Source: Paramecium octaurelia
Taxonomy: Eukaryota > Ciliophora > Oligohymenophorea > Peniculida > Parameciidae
Direction of reading: 5' to 3'
DNA length: 64,000 nucleotides
NCBI GenBank assembly: GCA_905182995.1
Contig: CAJJDP010000021.1
Location: forward strand, 252,648 to 316,647
The notes beneath the pieces are model-generated. The model saw only the letters and a list, made by a program, of their open reading frames with translations, ran no database searches and was not told where the DNA came from. Both the position numbers and the translations under genes were made by a program. The stretch's first letter is position 1. Every line of letters starts with the position of its first letter. Of the stretch, positions 38,313 through 52,009 are shown piece after piece.

Positions 38313-39592
38313 TCATTTTAGAATATTTACTAATTCATGATTTTCATCTTAAAATTGAAAGGATTCAAACATTTGTAATTCAGCATTTGTTTCCAAAAGT
38401 GAAATAAAAAAATATTCTTAGAATTCTTATTTCAAATGATTTAACTAGTTAATAATAAAGAAACATACAGAATGCCAAAAATTCAACAATTCAAGTCCAT
38501 TTCGAATACATAGACAGACAACGATTGATGGATCAATACTTTAATTGTGTATTAATTAAACATTTTAACAAGTATAAGAAGTTTGGCTTTTAGAAAGATC
38601 TTCAAAATTCTAAGCGTTTTGAACAAAATGAGGATCTAAATATATGAGATAATCATGAATTCTTCCTACAATGTAAAAGGCTCTATTCGTAACTCCACCA
38701 ATAATTCCTTAAAAGTAAGGCAAAGTCATTAGATGATTCAAGACCTCCAAATATTCCTTATCAACCTTTTGGAGGCCAATTCGAGCAGGAATAAAGATAG
38801 CAATTCCTTTATCATGTTATGAAATTAATTGATTGTTGTTTGTAATACATTCTTTTAACCATTCTTAATTACCTTTATCATAATTAAACATTTGTTGTAT
38901 TGCATCCTATAGAATAAAGGCACATTAATAATTGATATAGATTTACATATTTAAAGAGTCTTATTATGAAAATTGAATTTACATTAGGAGTATTTGAACA
39001 AGTAGTATAAAGTTTCAAGTATTTCATTTGGTTTATACCAATCTCCGGGCTTCTTCTTAAATTCAATTTTTGCATGATAAACAATCTTTTGAATAGAAAA
39101 TGGAGCATGATAATATTGGACCTGCTTCTTTTGATCTTACTCAATGAAATTGGTCAATTCATCATCATCATTATCTAAGAAATGTCTAATTAGAACTATT
39201 AATTATTCTGGCTAAGTGAAAGAATGATAATGTCTGATAACTTGAGCTAGGGCCATTTAAGCAACTCTAATCATACACCCCCAACCAGTATCCGAAGTGA
39301 GTGAACTGACTTCATAAATAAGTAAAATATAAACTTTAGAACTATGTAATTTTTTTCCGATAAGAAAACCAAATTATCTAGGAACAAATATTTTTCAATT
39401 TTTCTATTCTTTACTTAAAATAAATAACGGATATCTTACTTCTATGCTGACATCGTTTTTTATCGTTTCGTTCAAAATATAAATGACTTTATCATTTTAT
39501 CTTAGCTATTTATCTATGTCATAAATGTATGAAGTTAAGTTAAATTTAACATTGTACCATCTGTCAAGCAAGGATCCACATAAGTTATACAT
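38313..39592 (-). CDS. ATG4: autophagy cysteine protease ATG4 (peptidase C54)
   Basis: 393 aa after introns 39414-39439, 39310-39334 and 38960-38982 (all three end AAG) and 38445-38468. ATG4 processes and delipidates ATG8. Signature blocks are IIWFSYRKKITQFQISSL, LTSDTGWGCMIRVAQMALAQ with the catalytic Cys at about residue 89, YYHAPFSIQKIVY, KKPGDWYKPNEIL, AIFIPARIGLQKVDKEYLE, FQGIIGGVTNRAFYIVG and LIYLDPHFVQ holding the Asp-Pro-His of the catalytic site (about residues 294-296). Every splice junction chosen restores a conserved block, so the AAG 3' splice ends here are well supported. The ATG at 39592 is 54 bp from the divergent F-BAR/TBC gene. Confidence 0.92.
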
Positions 39593-39646
39593 ATATTTAT
39601 TAAATGTTATGAATAATACTTATTTCTTTATATTATTTATAAAAAA

Positions 39647-42600
39647 ATGGCTAATCAGTTTATTGAATATACATCTTAAGAATTTTTGTAATTGCATTCT
39701 TACCTTTTAAACACAAATAACAATACCATTGAGTTAGAGAAAACTGTAATTTTTTCATAGATTATTTGCAGTTCAAGGAAATAGAAAGGGCTTGTACTAC
39801 ATTTTCAACATCTTTAAAAAAAATTGCGGAACGTCTCCATGAATTTGTGAGTAAAGGCACAGGCGATGATGACAATATCGAATGTGTTTACTAGTATTTG
39901 AGCAACTTTTTGCTGTAAAATTCATAATAGTGGCAATAAACAAGCGAAAATCTTAGAAGTGAAGTTTATATATTTTATTATCATGTCTTAGGTTCTTGAA
40001 CCATATCAATTAATCATGAGCAATTATAGAAATATAAACTTAAAATTGTCTTCTGAGATGAAAGAATATATTGGAAATATCTAATCATTGAATAAGCAAA
40101 TATCTGATTAATAAGAGGAATATATACGATTAATGTAAAATGCTGATAAAAGTTAATTACTAATGGAAAGAACAGTTGGAGAGATTGCAAAGGGAAACAA
40201 AGGCAAAGATGAATTAGTCAGAGCTTCAGAAAGATAAATAAAATTAAAAGAGATTGCCATAGAGGCTCAGGAAGATTATAAAAAGATCATAGAAAAAGGA
40301 AATAAAAAACTTTCAGATTTTGATGGAAAGATTAAAGATTGGTATTAATAAGTATTTTTAAATGATGAAAACAGGTAAAATTTGTGATTAATTATAGAAT
40401 CAAGTTTTCAAAGTAAATTATGTTGTCATTAATGAAAAAGTTAACTAATGAGACTGTCTACTCAATATACCAGGATAAGTTAAATTAATTAGAGTTACGA
40501 GTTATTCAAAAGCAACCATTGGATCTTCAACACTAGATTTAAAGATTATTAAAAAAAAGTGGAAGTAATTCTTATATTTATTTAAGCTGAAACAGTGTAT
40601 TTTTCATTATTTGATTAAATTAATTATGATTAAATAAAGAGAGGAGAATAAAAAAAAAATATGCAGTATGTTGGAAGCGAGTGGACTTTGATAGGTGAAC
40701 AACTAACCGAAGAACAAGCTACAAAAATTTTGCAATTTATTAATGACCTTATGGAAAATTAAGAAACTTCAGATGACAGTGCCAACAATTCAAGAAATAG
40801 GTCATATTCTACATCTTCAACAAAGTCAAATTAATTTTTATCCCATGAGTATTTGGGGGTTAAATAATTAATGTCAAAATAATCAGCAAGATAATTCTTG
40901 AATAATTTATTATAAAAAGAGATTGAAAAGAGAAAGATCAAATAATTAAATTTATCTGAAGATTCATTTAATGAAGTTAGTTCTATTTTTAAGCATGTAT
41001 TTTTAATTTTAGATGCTGAATTTGATGTAGAAGAATTCTATAATTTTTTATAATTATCATATAGGATTATAAAAGGAGACAACTCTCATCTGATCTCAAG
41101 TTTTTCAAAATTGGATATTTGGCAAAATAAATTGAAATGGAAATCTTTATATGAGCATATTAAATCTACTAAGTTTTAATAGAAGCAAATTTTAGATCAA
41201 TAATTCAATATAGTTAAAAAAGGGTATGGATTGATCAGTAAGGGATTAAAAAAAATTACTGGTGTTGTTTAAGGACAACAATATTCAGAAAAAGAAAAAT
41301 ATCAATAACAAAAATACAGTGTATTACATGAGATTGCTACATTTCTAAGTGAATTGAATGTTTCTCCTTAATTAGGAACTGATGTGATTTTGGAACTTGC
41401 TTTTCATTCTGACATCAAATTGGAAAAGGTACAATTAGAAAAACTATTGCAAATTTTAGAGGAAAAAAATGCAATTACATTTAATTAAAAGTATTCTTCA
41501 GGTTTTGGAATTAAATAAAGAAAGGAAGATAAATATAAAAGACATGGATTATATAACCCTTAACTAAAATTGATTTACTCAATCAGATTATCTATTAAAT
41601 ATTTGTCATATAAAGATAGACCTTATCAATTATTACTAGTATCTAAGGCTTTTAAATTCCATTTAAGATTCGCTATAGAAAAATATTATATTATTCATAA
41701 TAGTCTTCCATATATGGAACAAAACTAATATTATCGAGCATAAAATCTGAAGGTTTATCTCAGAACTGATCAAAATCACATGGATTATGCTCTCAAAAAG
41801 TCTGAAGCATAATAAGAGATATAATAATACGAAGAAATTATCGCTATGGACGTTTAAAGATCTTTACAGCTCCATTTTGAGAGGGTTCCTTCAAGCAAAT
41901 TACAATCATTCCTCAGAACATATGCATTTCATAATAAGGAAGTCGGATATTGTTAAGGAATGAACTATATCGTTGGATATTTGTACTTAACATTTGAAGA
42001 TGAGGAAGTAACTTATATAGTATTTGACTATATAATGAGAAACTATTTTTCTTAATATTTCGAAAATGAATTTGAAATGCTGGTATTTATTTAATATATT
42101 TCTATTAGAAGAAGGTATTCTACCAATATGAAAGATTGTTATTCTTATTTTTACCAAATTTATATCATCATTTTAAGAAAGTAATTACATTAATTATCAA
42201 AGTAAAAAGTTGATGCATCATACTATTTAACTGCTTGGTTTATTACTGTGTTCACTTAGGTATATTAGTTTACCTTGTAGTCAGCATTGTTAAATATCAT
42301 ATGGGATATATTTATTATTTAATAGTGGAAAGGTATTTTGTAGTGATTAGATTTTAGGATTTTACAAATGTGTCTTATTCTTATTATATTTCTACTAAAA
42401 AGAATTATTGCAATTAGAGTTTGATTAAATTCTTCATTTTTTGAGTGAAATTATCAAAAATGAATTATTTAGTCTTAAAACGGAATAATAAGTTTAAGAA
42501 TACATTTGTACTAAGTTAAAAATACCATCAAAGGGTCTAAAAAGAATTATCACTAATTAATTCCATGTTACAAATAGTCTTTTGTAATAATTAGAATAAG

Positions 42601-42659
42601 AATTTAATTGTTTTTCTACAAACTTCGATTCATAATTAAAATAGTTTAAATACAAATGA
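39647..42659 (+). CDS. F-BAR plus TBC (Rab-GAP) fusion protein
   Basis: 946 aa with introns 39746-39771 (ends CAG), 39964-39991, 40375-40397, 40565-40586 and 42181-42202 (both end AAG), 42083-42108 and 42333-42357. The first about 270 residues fit an F-BAR membrane-bending domain: TIELEKTFKEIERACTTF, ISDQQEEYIRLMQNADKSQL, IEAQEDYKKIIEKGNKKL. From about aa 700 a TBC domain follows: MDVQRSLQLHFERVP, SFLRTYAFHNKEVGYCQGMN, YIVGYLYLTFEDEEV, YYLTAWFITVFTQ, LLNIIWDIFIIQQWKG. The TBC arginine finger (IxxDxxR) appears as AMDVQRS, so GAP activity is plausible, as is the glutamine finger in YCQGMN. A 21-nt segment near 42260 may be one more intron. Confidence 0.85.
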
Positions 42660-43127
42660 AATATATTAGATTTATAAATTATCAATTTTATTTATTCTAA
42701 AACTAATGTTTAATGGACTGTTAGTAATCAATATCATAACCAATGTGTAAGCTTATTGTTTTATTTTTGAATCTATTCTAATAATAAATTTATTGAAAGA
42801 AAGATTATCACTTAAATCATATTAAAATTTGAAATATATAAAGATAATACAAAAATGTGTTAGTTAAAAACAAGTTTCCAATCTCCAAAAAAATAAATAT
42901 TAAATATAGGAAATTTATTCAGGATCATTGAATCAAAAAGGAACAATTATTTCATATAATAATTATTAACACTTAAATCTAGTTTTTTTGTGTTGAATTT
43001 ATATTATTAAAATATATGTTGAGAAATAGAATAAATAATAACCCTTATTAATGGAGATGGTTTTTAATTTTGAAGAAAGTAAAAGGAATTTAAGAATGTT
43101 CGATAAAAAATAATATAATAAATAAAA
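42660..43127. other. intergenic, same-strand genes
   Basis: About 470 bp of AT-rich DNA. A short open stretch from ATG 43052 (MEMVFNFEESKRNL) ends at TGA before the RING gene and may be an unrecognised first exon. Otherwise nothing is seen. Confidence 0.45.
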
Positions 43128-44909
43128 ATGAATTATTAATTCGAAAATATATAAAAGGTTTAGGCAGCAAAGAAAATTTGGGCCTTTTGTAAATATTAGA
43201 GTCTTTTGAATCAGAGGATATAAGAATTGATATAAGGATTGGATCCAAAGATTCAAACTGTATTACAGTTGAAAGAGAAAAGACAACTAATAGGAATATC
43301 AAATCAATAATTCACAAAAGCATGTACCAAAGCTTTAGAAAATCAAGCAAACCTTTTAAAACCCTTATTCTTGTTGAATATGAGAAATATTCTCAATAAT
43401 TAGAAGTATCTAATTGATATTATTTAAATAATTCACTATTCGACATATAATGAAGAAACTAATTATGTTGAGGATGCTATGATTAATCCAAAAAAAATAA
43501 AAGAATAGAGATAGGTAAAGTTATAACATAAATTTAGTTATATAAAATATTAGAATTGATATTTGTGATATTATAAAATTAATAAAGAGAAACAACCAAA
43601 TATTAAATTTTGATATGTTTAGATTCTATATTAAAATCTTTGATGAAATGCTCATAAACTAATCCTGAAATATTGTTATAATTAATAAAGTTTTAAAAAT
43701 ATAACAGGAGTATTTCATATAAAAAGTCTTACGAAGGAATTGGTCAATTTATATAAGCAATAACATCATTTGATTGTAAATTAAAACCAAATTTGTAATC
43801 GGAAGTAATAGACTTTACTTTGAATAATGTATTACAATAATTAGATTGTGTAATTTGTTACAATGTTATGAAAGATCCTGTGTCAATGAAATGTGGGCAT
43901 AGTTTTTGTAAGGAATGTAGGGCTTAAGATCAAAATAACTCTCGGAAATGTCCAATTTGTAGGTATGAATACTGAAAAATTTAGAGTGGAATAGGTAGAT
44001 GAGATTTATCTAAGTGAAAATAACAAATTCTTAGCAAAGTTGATACAACTGAGATCAAATTTTGAGAACTAACACAATTTACAGCAGAATGAGTATTATT
44101 AAATTTACATAAAACCACAAAGCATAGAAAATTACGAATAAAAAATAGTCTTTAGAACATTGTAAGCTCTTAAGTACTTAATAGAAGAGGAAGTAGAGAT
44201 TGATACAAAGAGATTTAAAACTTTATCAACTCTTTAGTTTTAAGAATTAATAAAATAACACCTTATTTTTATACTTATTGATAAAAATGAGAATGCATAT
44301 TTGGTGAAAAATATTTTGACTCATATTAGCAAGAACAAAACAAGGATTAAAGTTTAATATTAAGAAAAAATAAAAATTGTACAATAACATTTTTTAGAAA
44401 TTGCATTGAATTAAGAAAATGGAGAATACATTTTTGAATCACAATTTGCAACAGCAATTACAGATGAGGATGAATATATTGATTTAAATAACATCGAAAA
44501 TCAAAAACAAATTAGTGCTTTGATAAATAGTATTAAAGAATTCTTCAATCAGGCATTTCTAAATTAACAGCAAGATTAAACATATCAAACAATATCTTCA
44601 TTCTTGGCATAATCAGGTTTCTTAATGTTACACAATTCTGATATTATTAGCAACTATGACGATATGAGAAAATATTCATATCTAGTCCCGAATCTAATAA
44701 GAATACCTGAAAAGGAAAGACTGGAAATCTAATAGATGAATAATTTAATTAAAAGATTAGAATTGATTTTAAGGAGCTTAAATAGATTCAGATCTTGTTC
44801 AAATTTATTAATGATATTGTAAATTCATAGTGAAAATCATGGTCTAAGGAGGAATACAATTATTTTTACTATAGTATTTTTGGTTTTATCGTTTTTTTTG
44901 TAGTAGTGA
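43128..44909 (+). CDS. tail-anchored RING-finger protein, putative E3 ubiquitin ligase
   Basis: 578 aa with introns 43515-43537 and 43963-43984. An N-terminal helical region of about 240 residues (IWAFCKYQSLLNQRIQELIQ) leads to a C3HC4 RING: CVICYNVMKDPVSMKCGHSF then CKEC and CPICR. All eight zinc ligands are present. A long helical region follows, and the protein ends with a hydrophobic segment IIFTIVFLVLSFFL directly before the stop, so it is likely tail-anchored in the ER or another membrane. Substrates are unknown. The start is the first in-frame ATG after a TGA, but an upstream exon cannot be excluded. Confidence 0.82.
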
Positions 44910-44954
44910 ATCATGATAAGTTTGTATCAAAATATCAATTATAATTATTCAAAT

Positions 44955-47900
44955 ATGAATCAATAATATCTGCAAGTTCCTATGTCCTAAAGTAGATAAT
45001 CAATGACTTACGAAAAGTATTAATCTACTTCAGGAATAGTTGCAAGCACTGATAAGTAAATTAAAATGTTTAATTTAGACGTATTGCTGACAACAATTAG
45101 AGCGGAAGAAAAAGTACCCTTTTCGAAGATAAGTATCAAATTATTGAATATGTAGACGATATGAGGAATTACTTCAAGATAATAGAAAATTGAAAGAGGT
45201 GATTGAGCAATTGGATAAGGATAATTAGTAATTAAAGTAGATGTCAGGGGAGAGCTATAACCTAAAATAGAAATATATGATTGCATAAGCAGAATTGGAG
45301 GCTGCATAACAGGAGTTAGCCAAATTGAGATCTCAACTCTTGATGAGAAATTCATAAGATGCAGAATAATCGACTCTTGTGACTAGATACAAATAAGATG
45401 TATCTACATTGACTCAGCAACAGATATAATACTAGTAAGGTAAAATCTTATTAATTTTGAAGAAATATCTCAATTAAATGCTTTGCTAGAATAATAAAGG
45501 AAACAAGTAGAAGAATTCTTAAGATTAAAAAGTAAATATGAGTAGGATATCCAGACCTATAGAAGTAGGTCTTAGAATTTAGAGATAGAAATTAGGCAAG
45601 TGAAAGAGTAAAGGAACTCGACAACTTAAAATGAAATAGTAAGATTGACTTAGGAAATTGCAAGGTATCAATCTGAGGTTTAGGTTCAATCATCAGATAA
45701 AGAATTATATTAAAGAACAATATAGACTTTAAATGATAAAATTAAGGAGATGGATAATGACATTTAGATATTGATAGAAGCGCATAATTAGAATCAATAT
45801 AAATTGGAATCTGCCATGGCTGAATCGAAGAGTAATATGTAGTATCAGATCGATTAATTAAAATAAGAAATGACATTTTATCAAACTTAATGTAGACAGT
45901 GGTAAGAAAAATGTTAAACTGCTGAAATGCAAAAGGAAGAAAGTGAAAGGAGAATTATTCAGATGGAAATTAGAATAAATGAAACTAAAAAATAAATTGA
46001 GTAATAATAGAATGATAAGGTGTAAAGAGAAAGTTATCAAATTCATGCAATTTAAAATGAATTAGAGAGTTGGAAATAAAAATATGTAACCTTAGAAATT
46101 AAGATGAAGGATTATGACAATTATAGATTGAAAATAATTCAATTGGAAGAATAATCAAATTTTTATAAAACTGAAAATGATTAAATGAAGGAGGAATTAG
46201 AAATCTTGATTGCTGAAATTAAATAATTATAAGAATAAAATAATGGATATCGCTTAAGTATTACTTAATTGGAAAGTCAAACAAGAAATAGTGTAGAAAA
46301 TGATAGACATAAGTTATAAATTAGAAACTTAGAAAATACTGTAAATCAATTGAATCAATAGATAAATGCATATAAAATAGAAACCAAAGAACTTGAACAA
46401 TAGGTGATTTATCATTAGAACAAGAATACCCATGTTGATTATTAGGTTAGAGAGAAAGATGAAACAATTTCAAAGCTTCAATACAAATTAAATAATATGG
46501 AAAAAGAACTTAGGGTTATCTTTGAGGAATAGTTAAAAATAGAGAAATAAGATTGGGATAGATAAAAGTAATAATACATAGATGATCAATTACAAAAGAT
46601 AACAAAGAAATATGAATCTGAAATCTCTACTTTGAGGTAACATTTTTCCTCTTTAGAAATAGAGAATTAAACTATAACAAAATAATATGAAAGATTTAAA
46701 AAAGAAGGAGATTTGAGTTTTTAAAGATAATCAGAAAAAGAAAAAAGTAGAATTATTGAACTTGAAAGATAAATTTTATAATTAGAGAATTAATAATCTT
46801 TATAGAAGAAAGAATTTTCGTTGAAAATCGAGGAAGCCAATTAATAATCCAACCTCAAGGAGTATTATGAGGCTTAACTTAAGTAGATTAATGAGAAATT
46901 ACAAAGAGAATAAAACTAAGTTAAATAATTGAATGATCAATTGTTAATCGAATAAAAAAAGAATATAGATTTAGAAACCAAATATTCTCGAGAAATAAGA
47001 GATATTAAATTATAATAAGAAAAAAGAATTGAAATTCAATCAAATACATAATTTTCATTAGAATGGGAAAATCATCAAAAAGACATGGAAAGGTTGAGAA
47101 GAGAATATCGATTGATTGAATAAGAATATTAAGAGATGGAAGTTCAAGTGAAATTATGGAAAGAAAAGTTTTATGATGAATAACAAAAGCATTAAGACAT
47201 AAGGCAACAATTAATTGAAATAAGATCTTAATACGAATCTCATACAATTGTCAATACACAATCAGATTATGATAAATAAAGAATTCAAGAGCTTGAGATG
47301 GAAATAATTTAATTATCAGAATAGATAAGATTATTTTCAATTAGGGAAGAAAAATATAAAGAATAAATTACAACTTACTCCATGACAGTAGAAAAACAGA
47401 AATCTAATTTTGATGATTTGAAGAGAATTAAATAATTGGAGTATGAAATTGAATCTTTAAAGATTTAAAATAGAGATTTAGAAAGATAATTCCAGGATAA
47501 ATCAATTGAGTATGAAAAATTGCTTAAAAAAAAATNTGATTAAATGAAGGAGGAATTAGAAATCTTGATTGCTGAAATTAAATAATTATAAGAATAAAAT
47601 AATGGATATCGCTTAAGTATTACTTAATTGGAAAGTCAAACAAGAAATAGTGTAGAAAATGATAGACATAAGTTATAAATTAGAAACTTAGAAAATACTG
47701 TAAATCAATTGAATCAATAGATAAATGCATATAAAATAGAAACCAAAGAACTTGAACAATAGGTGATTTATCATTAGAACAAGAATACCCATGTTGATTA
47801 TTAGGTTAGAGAGAAAGATGAAACAATTTCAAAGCTTCAATACAAATTAAATAATATGGAAAAAGAACTTAGGGTTATCTTTGAGGAATAGTTAAAAATA

Positions 47901-50900
47901 GAGAAATAAGATTGGGATAGATAAAAGTAATAATACATAGATGATCAATTACAAAAGATAACAAAGAAATATGAATCTGAAATCTCTACTTTGAGGTAAC
48001 ATTTTTCCTCTTTAGAAATAGAGAATTAAACTATAACAAAATAATATGAAAGATTTAAAAAAGAAGGAGATTTGAGTTTTTAAAGATAATCAGAAAAAGA
48101 AAAAAGTAGAATTATTGAACTTGAAAGATAAATTTTATAATTAGAGAATTAATAATCTTTATAGAAGAAAGAATTTTCGTTGAAAATCGAGGAAGCCAAT
48201 TAATAATCCAACCTCAAGGAGTATTATGAGGCTTAACTTAAGTAGATTAATGAGAAATTACAAAGAGAATAAAACTAAGTTAAATAATTGAATGATCAAT
48301 TGTTAATCGAATAAAAAAAGAATATAGATTTAGAAACCAAATATTCTCGAGAAATAAGAGATATTAAATTATAATAAGAAAAAAGAATTGAAATTCAATC
48401 AAATACATAATTTTCATTAGAATGGGAAAATCATCAAAAAGACATGGAAAGGTTGAGAAGAGAATATCGATTGATTGAATAAGAATATTAAGAGATGGAA
48501 GTTCAAGTGAAATTATGGAAAGAAAAGTTTTATGATGAATAACAAAAGCATTAAGACATAAGGCAACAATTAATTGAAATAAGATCTTAATACGAATCTC
48601 ATACAATTGTCAATACACAATCAGATTATGATAAATAAAGAATTCAAGAGCTTGAGATGGAAATAATTTAATTATCAGAATAGATAAGATTATTTTCAAT
48701 TAGGGAAGAAAAATATAAAGAATAAATTACAACTTACTCCATGACAGTAGAAAAACAGAAATCTAATTTTGATGATTTGAAGAGAATTAAATAATTGGAG
48801 TATGAAATTGAATCTTTAAAGATTTAAAATAGAGATTTAGAAAGATAATTCCAGGATAAATCAATTGAGTATGAAAAATTGCTTAAAAAAAAATAAGAAG
48901 TAAAACTTGAAACAATAGAAATTTCATCGTCATCTGATAAACTAAAAATTTAAGAATTAGAATCCTAAATACAATTATTAAAATTGTAGTTGTAATAATT
49001 AAACAGTTCTAAGTAAGAAGTGATAAGAGAGACAATAAGAGAAACAGTGCAAGTTAGAAGTTCGGAAGACATCAAAATGATTGCACAATTAGAGGAGGAA
49101 TTATAATTATGGAAAACCAAATATTATGAATTAGATAGAAGAAAGAATTAAGTAGTTGTTGAAACTATCAGAGAGGTCTAATCCCTGGAGAGTGATAAGT
49201 AAAGAATATAAGAATTAGAATATTAGCTTCAAACCTTATCCTCAAAAAAATAAGAAGTAATTAGAGAATATGTAACGGAAACCATTGAAGTTCCATTAGA
49301 ATCAGATAAATTAAGAATAAGAGAATTGGAAACTTAATTGAGTAATATTAGAAGGGATTATCAATTGTTAAGTTAAAAAAAATAGGAGGTTATTAAGGAA
49401 ACAGTCACAGTTGAAGTTCCAAATTAAGCAGACAGATACAGAATCTAGCAATTAGAATCTCAATTATTATAAGTAAGATAAGAATTGTAAGTTGTAAGTC
49501 TCAAAAAGTAAGAAGTATAAAAAGAAATAGTGACAGAAAGGATTGAAGTTCCTATGGAATAGGACAGATTGAAGATTAATCAGTTATAAGAGCAATTGAC
49601 AAGATTACAAAGAGATTATTAGATATTGAATCAAAAGAAATAAGAGGTAATAAAAGAAACAATAACTGTAGAGGTTTCTTCTTAAGCTGATAAATTGAAA
49701 ATTTAGTAACTAGAATCCTAATTGTCTGAATTAAATACTCAGCTTTAAATAATAACATAAAAAAAATAGGAAGTGATACGAGAAATAATTACAGAAAGAG
49801 TTGAAGTATCTTCAGAAGCTGATAAATTTAGAATTAGACAACTTGAATAATAGATAGAAAGTTTAAATAGGAATTATGAAACATTGAACAAAAAGAAGTA
49901 AGAGGTAATAATAGAGAGAATTACAGTTGAAGTTCCTAGTTAGGCTGATAAATTGAAGATCCAATAGCTTGAAATATTAGTTACCTAATTAAGATAAGAA
50001 CTGTAGATCTTGAGTTCAAGGAAATAGGAAGTTATTAAAGAGGTTGTAACAGAAAGAGTTGAGGTACCTTTATAAGTAGATAAATTAAGAATTTAACAAT
50101 TAGAGTAACAATTGGATAGTGTTAAACTAGAATTATAAATTGTATCACAGAAAAAATAAGAAATTATAAGAGAGGTAGTGACTGAAAGAGTGGAAGTTAG
50201 TAGGGAGTCTGACAGAAAAAGAATCTTGGAATTAGAATCGGATTTATATAAATTGTAATAAGACTTTATAAATTTGAATAAAATCAAATCTGAAGTGGTA
50301 AAAGAGACTGTTACAGTTGAGGTACCATCATAAGTGGACAAATTTAGAATTTAATAATTAGAAACTTAATTGTCATAAGTTCGAAGCGAGTTGCAGATTG
50401 TATCAACAAAAAAGTAGGATGTCATTAGAGAGACAGTAACAGAAAGAATAGAAGTATCCTCAGAGTAGGATAAAATGAGAATTAGATAATTAGAATAATA
50501 ATTAAATTAATTGTAATAAGACTATTTCACATTGAATTAGAAAAAATAGGAGAAAATAAAAGAAACTATCACTGTTGAAGTGCCATCTGAGACTGATAAA
50601 TATAGAATAAGATAACTTGAATCCTAATTGTCATCCTTAAAAGAAGATTATAAAGGCATTCAAATTGAAAATCAGAATTTGAAAATTCAAAACAAAAGTC
50701 TTTAAACTACAAATTATGAATACTAAGATCAAGTGAGAATATTTTAGTCAAAATTGGATGAAAACTCAAAGTAGAGATCTATTGTTATTTAATTTGAGAG
50801 GAAGGAACAAGAATTGTTAGAATAGATTTAGAGTTTAGAGATTTAGAAAGTTAGAGAAATAAAGGAATTAAAAAATTAGATTGAATTTATGTAAAAGGAG

Positions 50901-52009
50901 AATTAAAAAATAAATGATATGATGAGAATTAAAGTTGAGGAGAGTGAATAGTGGAAAAGAAAATATTAAACAGTTTAAAGTGAAATGTCATCAAATTCAA
51001 GTGAAGCAGAATCTTTGAGAATGTAATTGAAATCCTTGGAGTAAAGTAGGGAAACAATTAAGTTAGAATTAGATAAAGTAAATAAAATGTACTTCTAAAG
51101 TTAAAATGAATATACTTAATATAAGTCAAAATGCAATGAGCTTGAATTAAGAATTAAATAGATCAGTAGAGAGAATCAGGAATATTAGGAGCGATATCAA
51201 TAAATTGACTTTGAAAAAATTAGCAGGTTGGAATAAGAAAACAGAAGAAAAATAGATACTATATAACAATTAGAAGCTTAATTGAGAAATCAAGTTTCCA
51301 TCAAAGATCTCTAAATTTAAATATCTAATAAAGATAAATAGATCTTTTAGTTATAAGAAAGCATTTCAGAATTGCAAGCTACTATTCGAACTCTGAGATT
51401 AGAAAATTAGTCTATATCTGAATAAACAAATAAATAACAAGTTATTGTTAGAGAAACATAAAAGTAATTTCATTTATATTGATTGATAGCAATTAAAAGA
51501 TAGTGGAGCTAGAGACAAGAATATAGGGTTTAAATCAAGAAATCTAGAGGCAGATTCAAATGAAGGATTAGATTTAAATAAAGCATGATAAATTGATTGA
51601 GAGAGTAAGATTTGATTAATATTAAGGCCACTGAGTACGAATCAGAAATTAATATTCTTAGAAATGAGTTACAAAAAAAAAGATTTAGTTCAACGAATAA
51701 CGGACCTATTGTTTCTAAAACATTTGAAATTCATAAAATAGGAGAAGTAGTAAATAATGGGACAGGATTAGTTTCAGGATTTAATTTAGAAGATACTAGG
51801 AAAATAAAATCAATAGTGAGCACCCAATAATATAAGTCTGATATATCAAATTCAGCATCTGCCGTTAAGGAATCTTAGTAATCAATGAAATCAAATTCGT
51901 AGGTCTAACCATTTAATCCTTTAAGAAGTGATGTATCTATATTTTATTTATATAGTTGATTAAATCAAAGGCATAATTGAATAGAATGGACGAAAAATCT
52001 TATCAATGA
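44955..52009 (+). CDS. giant coiled-coil protein with alternating heptad repeat array
   Basis: After collapsing the duplicated block (46178-48894) and removing introns 45081-45100, 45133-45155, 45440-45462 (ends AAG), 51464-51489, 51605-51626 (ends AAG) and 51933-51955, the frame is 1852 aa and unbroken. The N terminus MNQQYLQVPMSQSRQSM is polar. Almost all the rest is coiled coil rich in Glu, Gln, Leu and Lys. Residues coded by about 48895-50690 form a tandem array described separately. The tail is Ser/Gly-rich and non-helical (SSTNNGPIVSKTF, GTGLVSGFNLEDT). A structural role in cortex or basal-body fibres is likely by composition. No specific family is recognised. Confidence 0.8.
46178..48894. 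repeat. direct 1,358-bp duplication around a single N (probable assembly artefact)
   Basis: 46178-47535 and 47537-48894 appear identical and flank an N at 47536. The offset is 1,359 bp, exactly 453 codons, so the giant coiled-coil frame stays open across the junction. An automatic gene model would contain a false 453-residue internal repeat. Two of the standard-code minus-strand ORFs are identical for this reason. Confidence 0.88.
48895..50690 (+). repeat. tandem array of 42-44-residue coiled-coil repeats, two alternating types
   Basis: About thirteen degenerate units inside the giant coiled-coil gene. Type A: KKQEVIKETVTVEVPSQADK then IQQLESQLSQ..ELQIVS. Type B: KKQEVIRE.VTERVEVSSEADK then RIRQLEQQL..LQ.DY..LN. 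From about 49410 to 50580 they mostly alternate A-B-A-B with a nucleotide spacing of about 126 then 132 bp, so the higher-order period is near 258 bp (86 residues). The first three units are more diverged. This points to growth by duplication of an A-B pair. Many glutamines are TAA or TAG. Confidence 0.8.

Noticed and set aside
45020..45355. 111-aa minus-strand ORF, the second longest standard-code ORF
   Set aside because: It lies antisense to the first exons of the giant coiled-coil gene, whose spliced frame is well supported. No protein-like motif in the minus frame.
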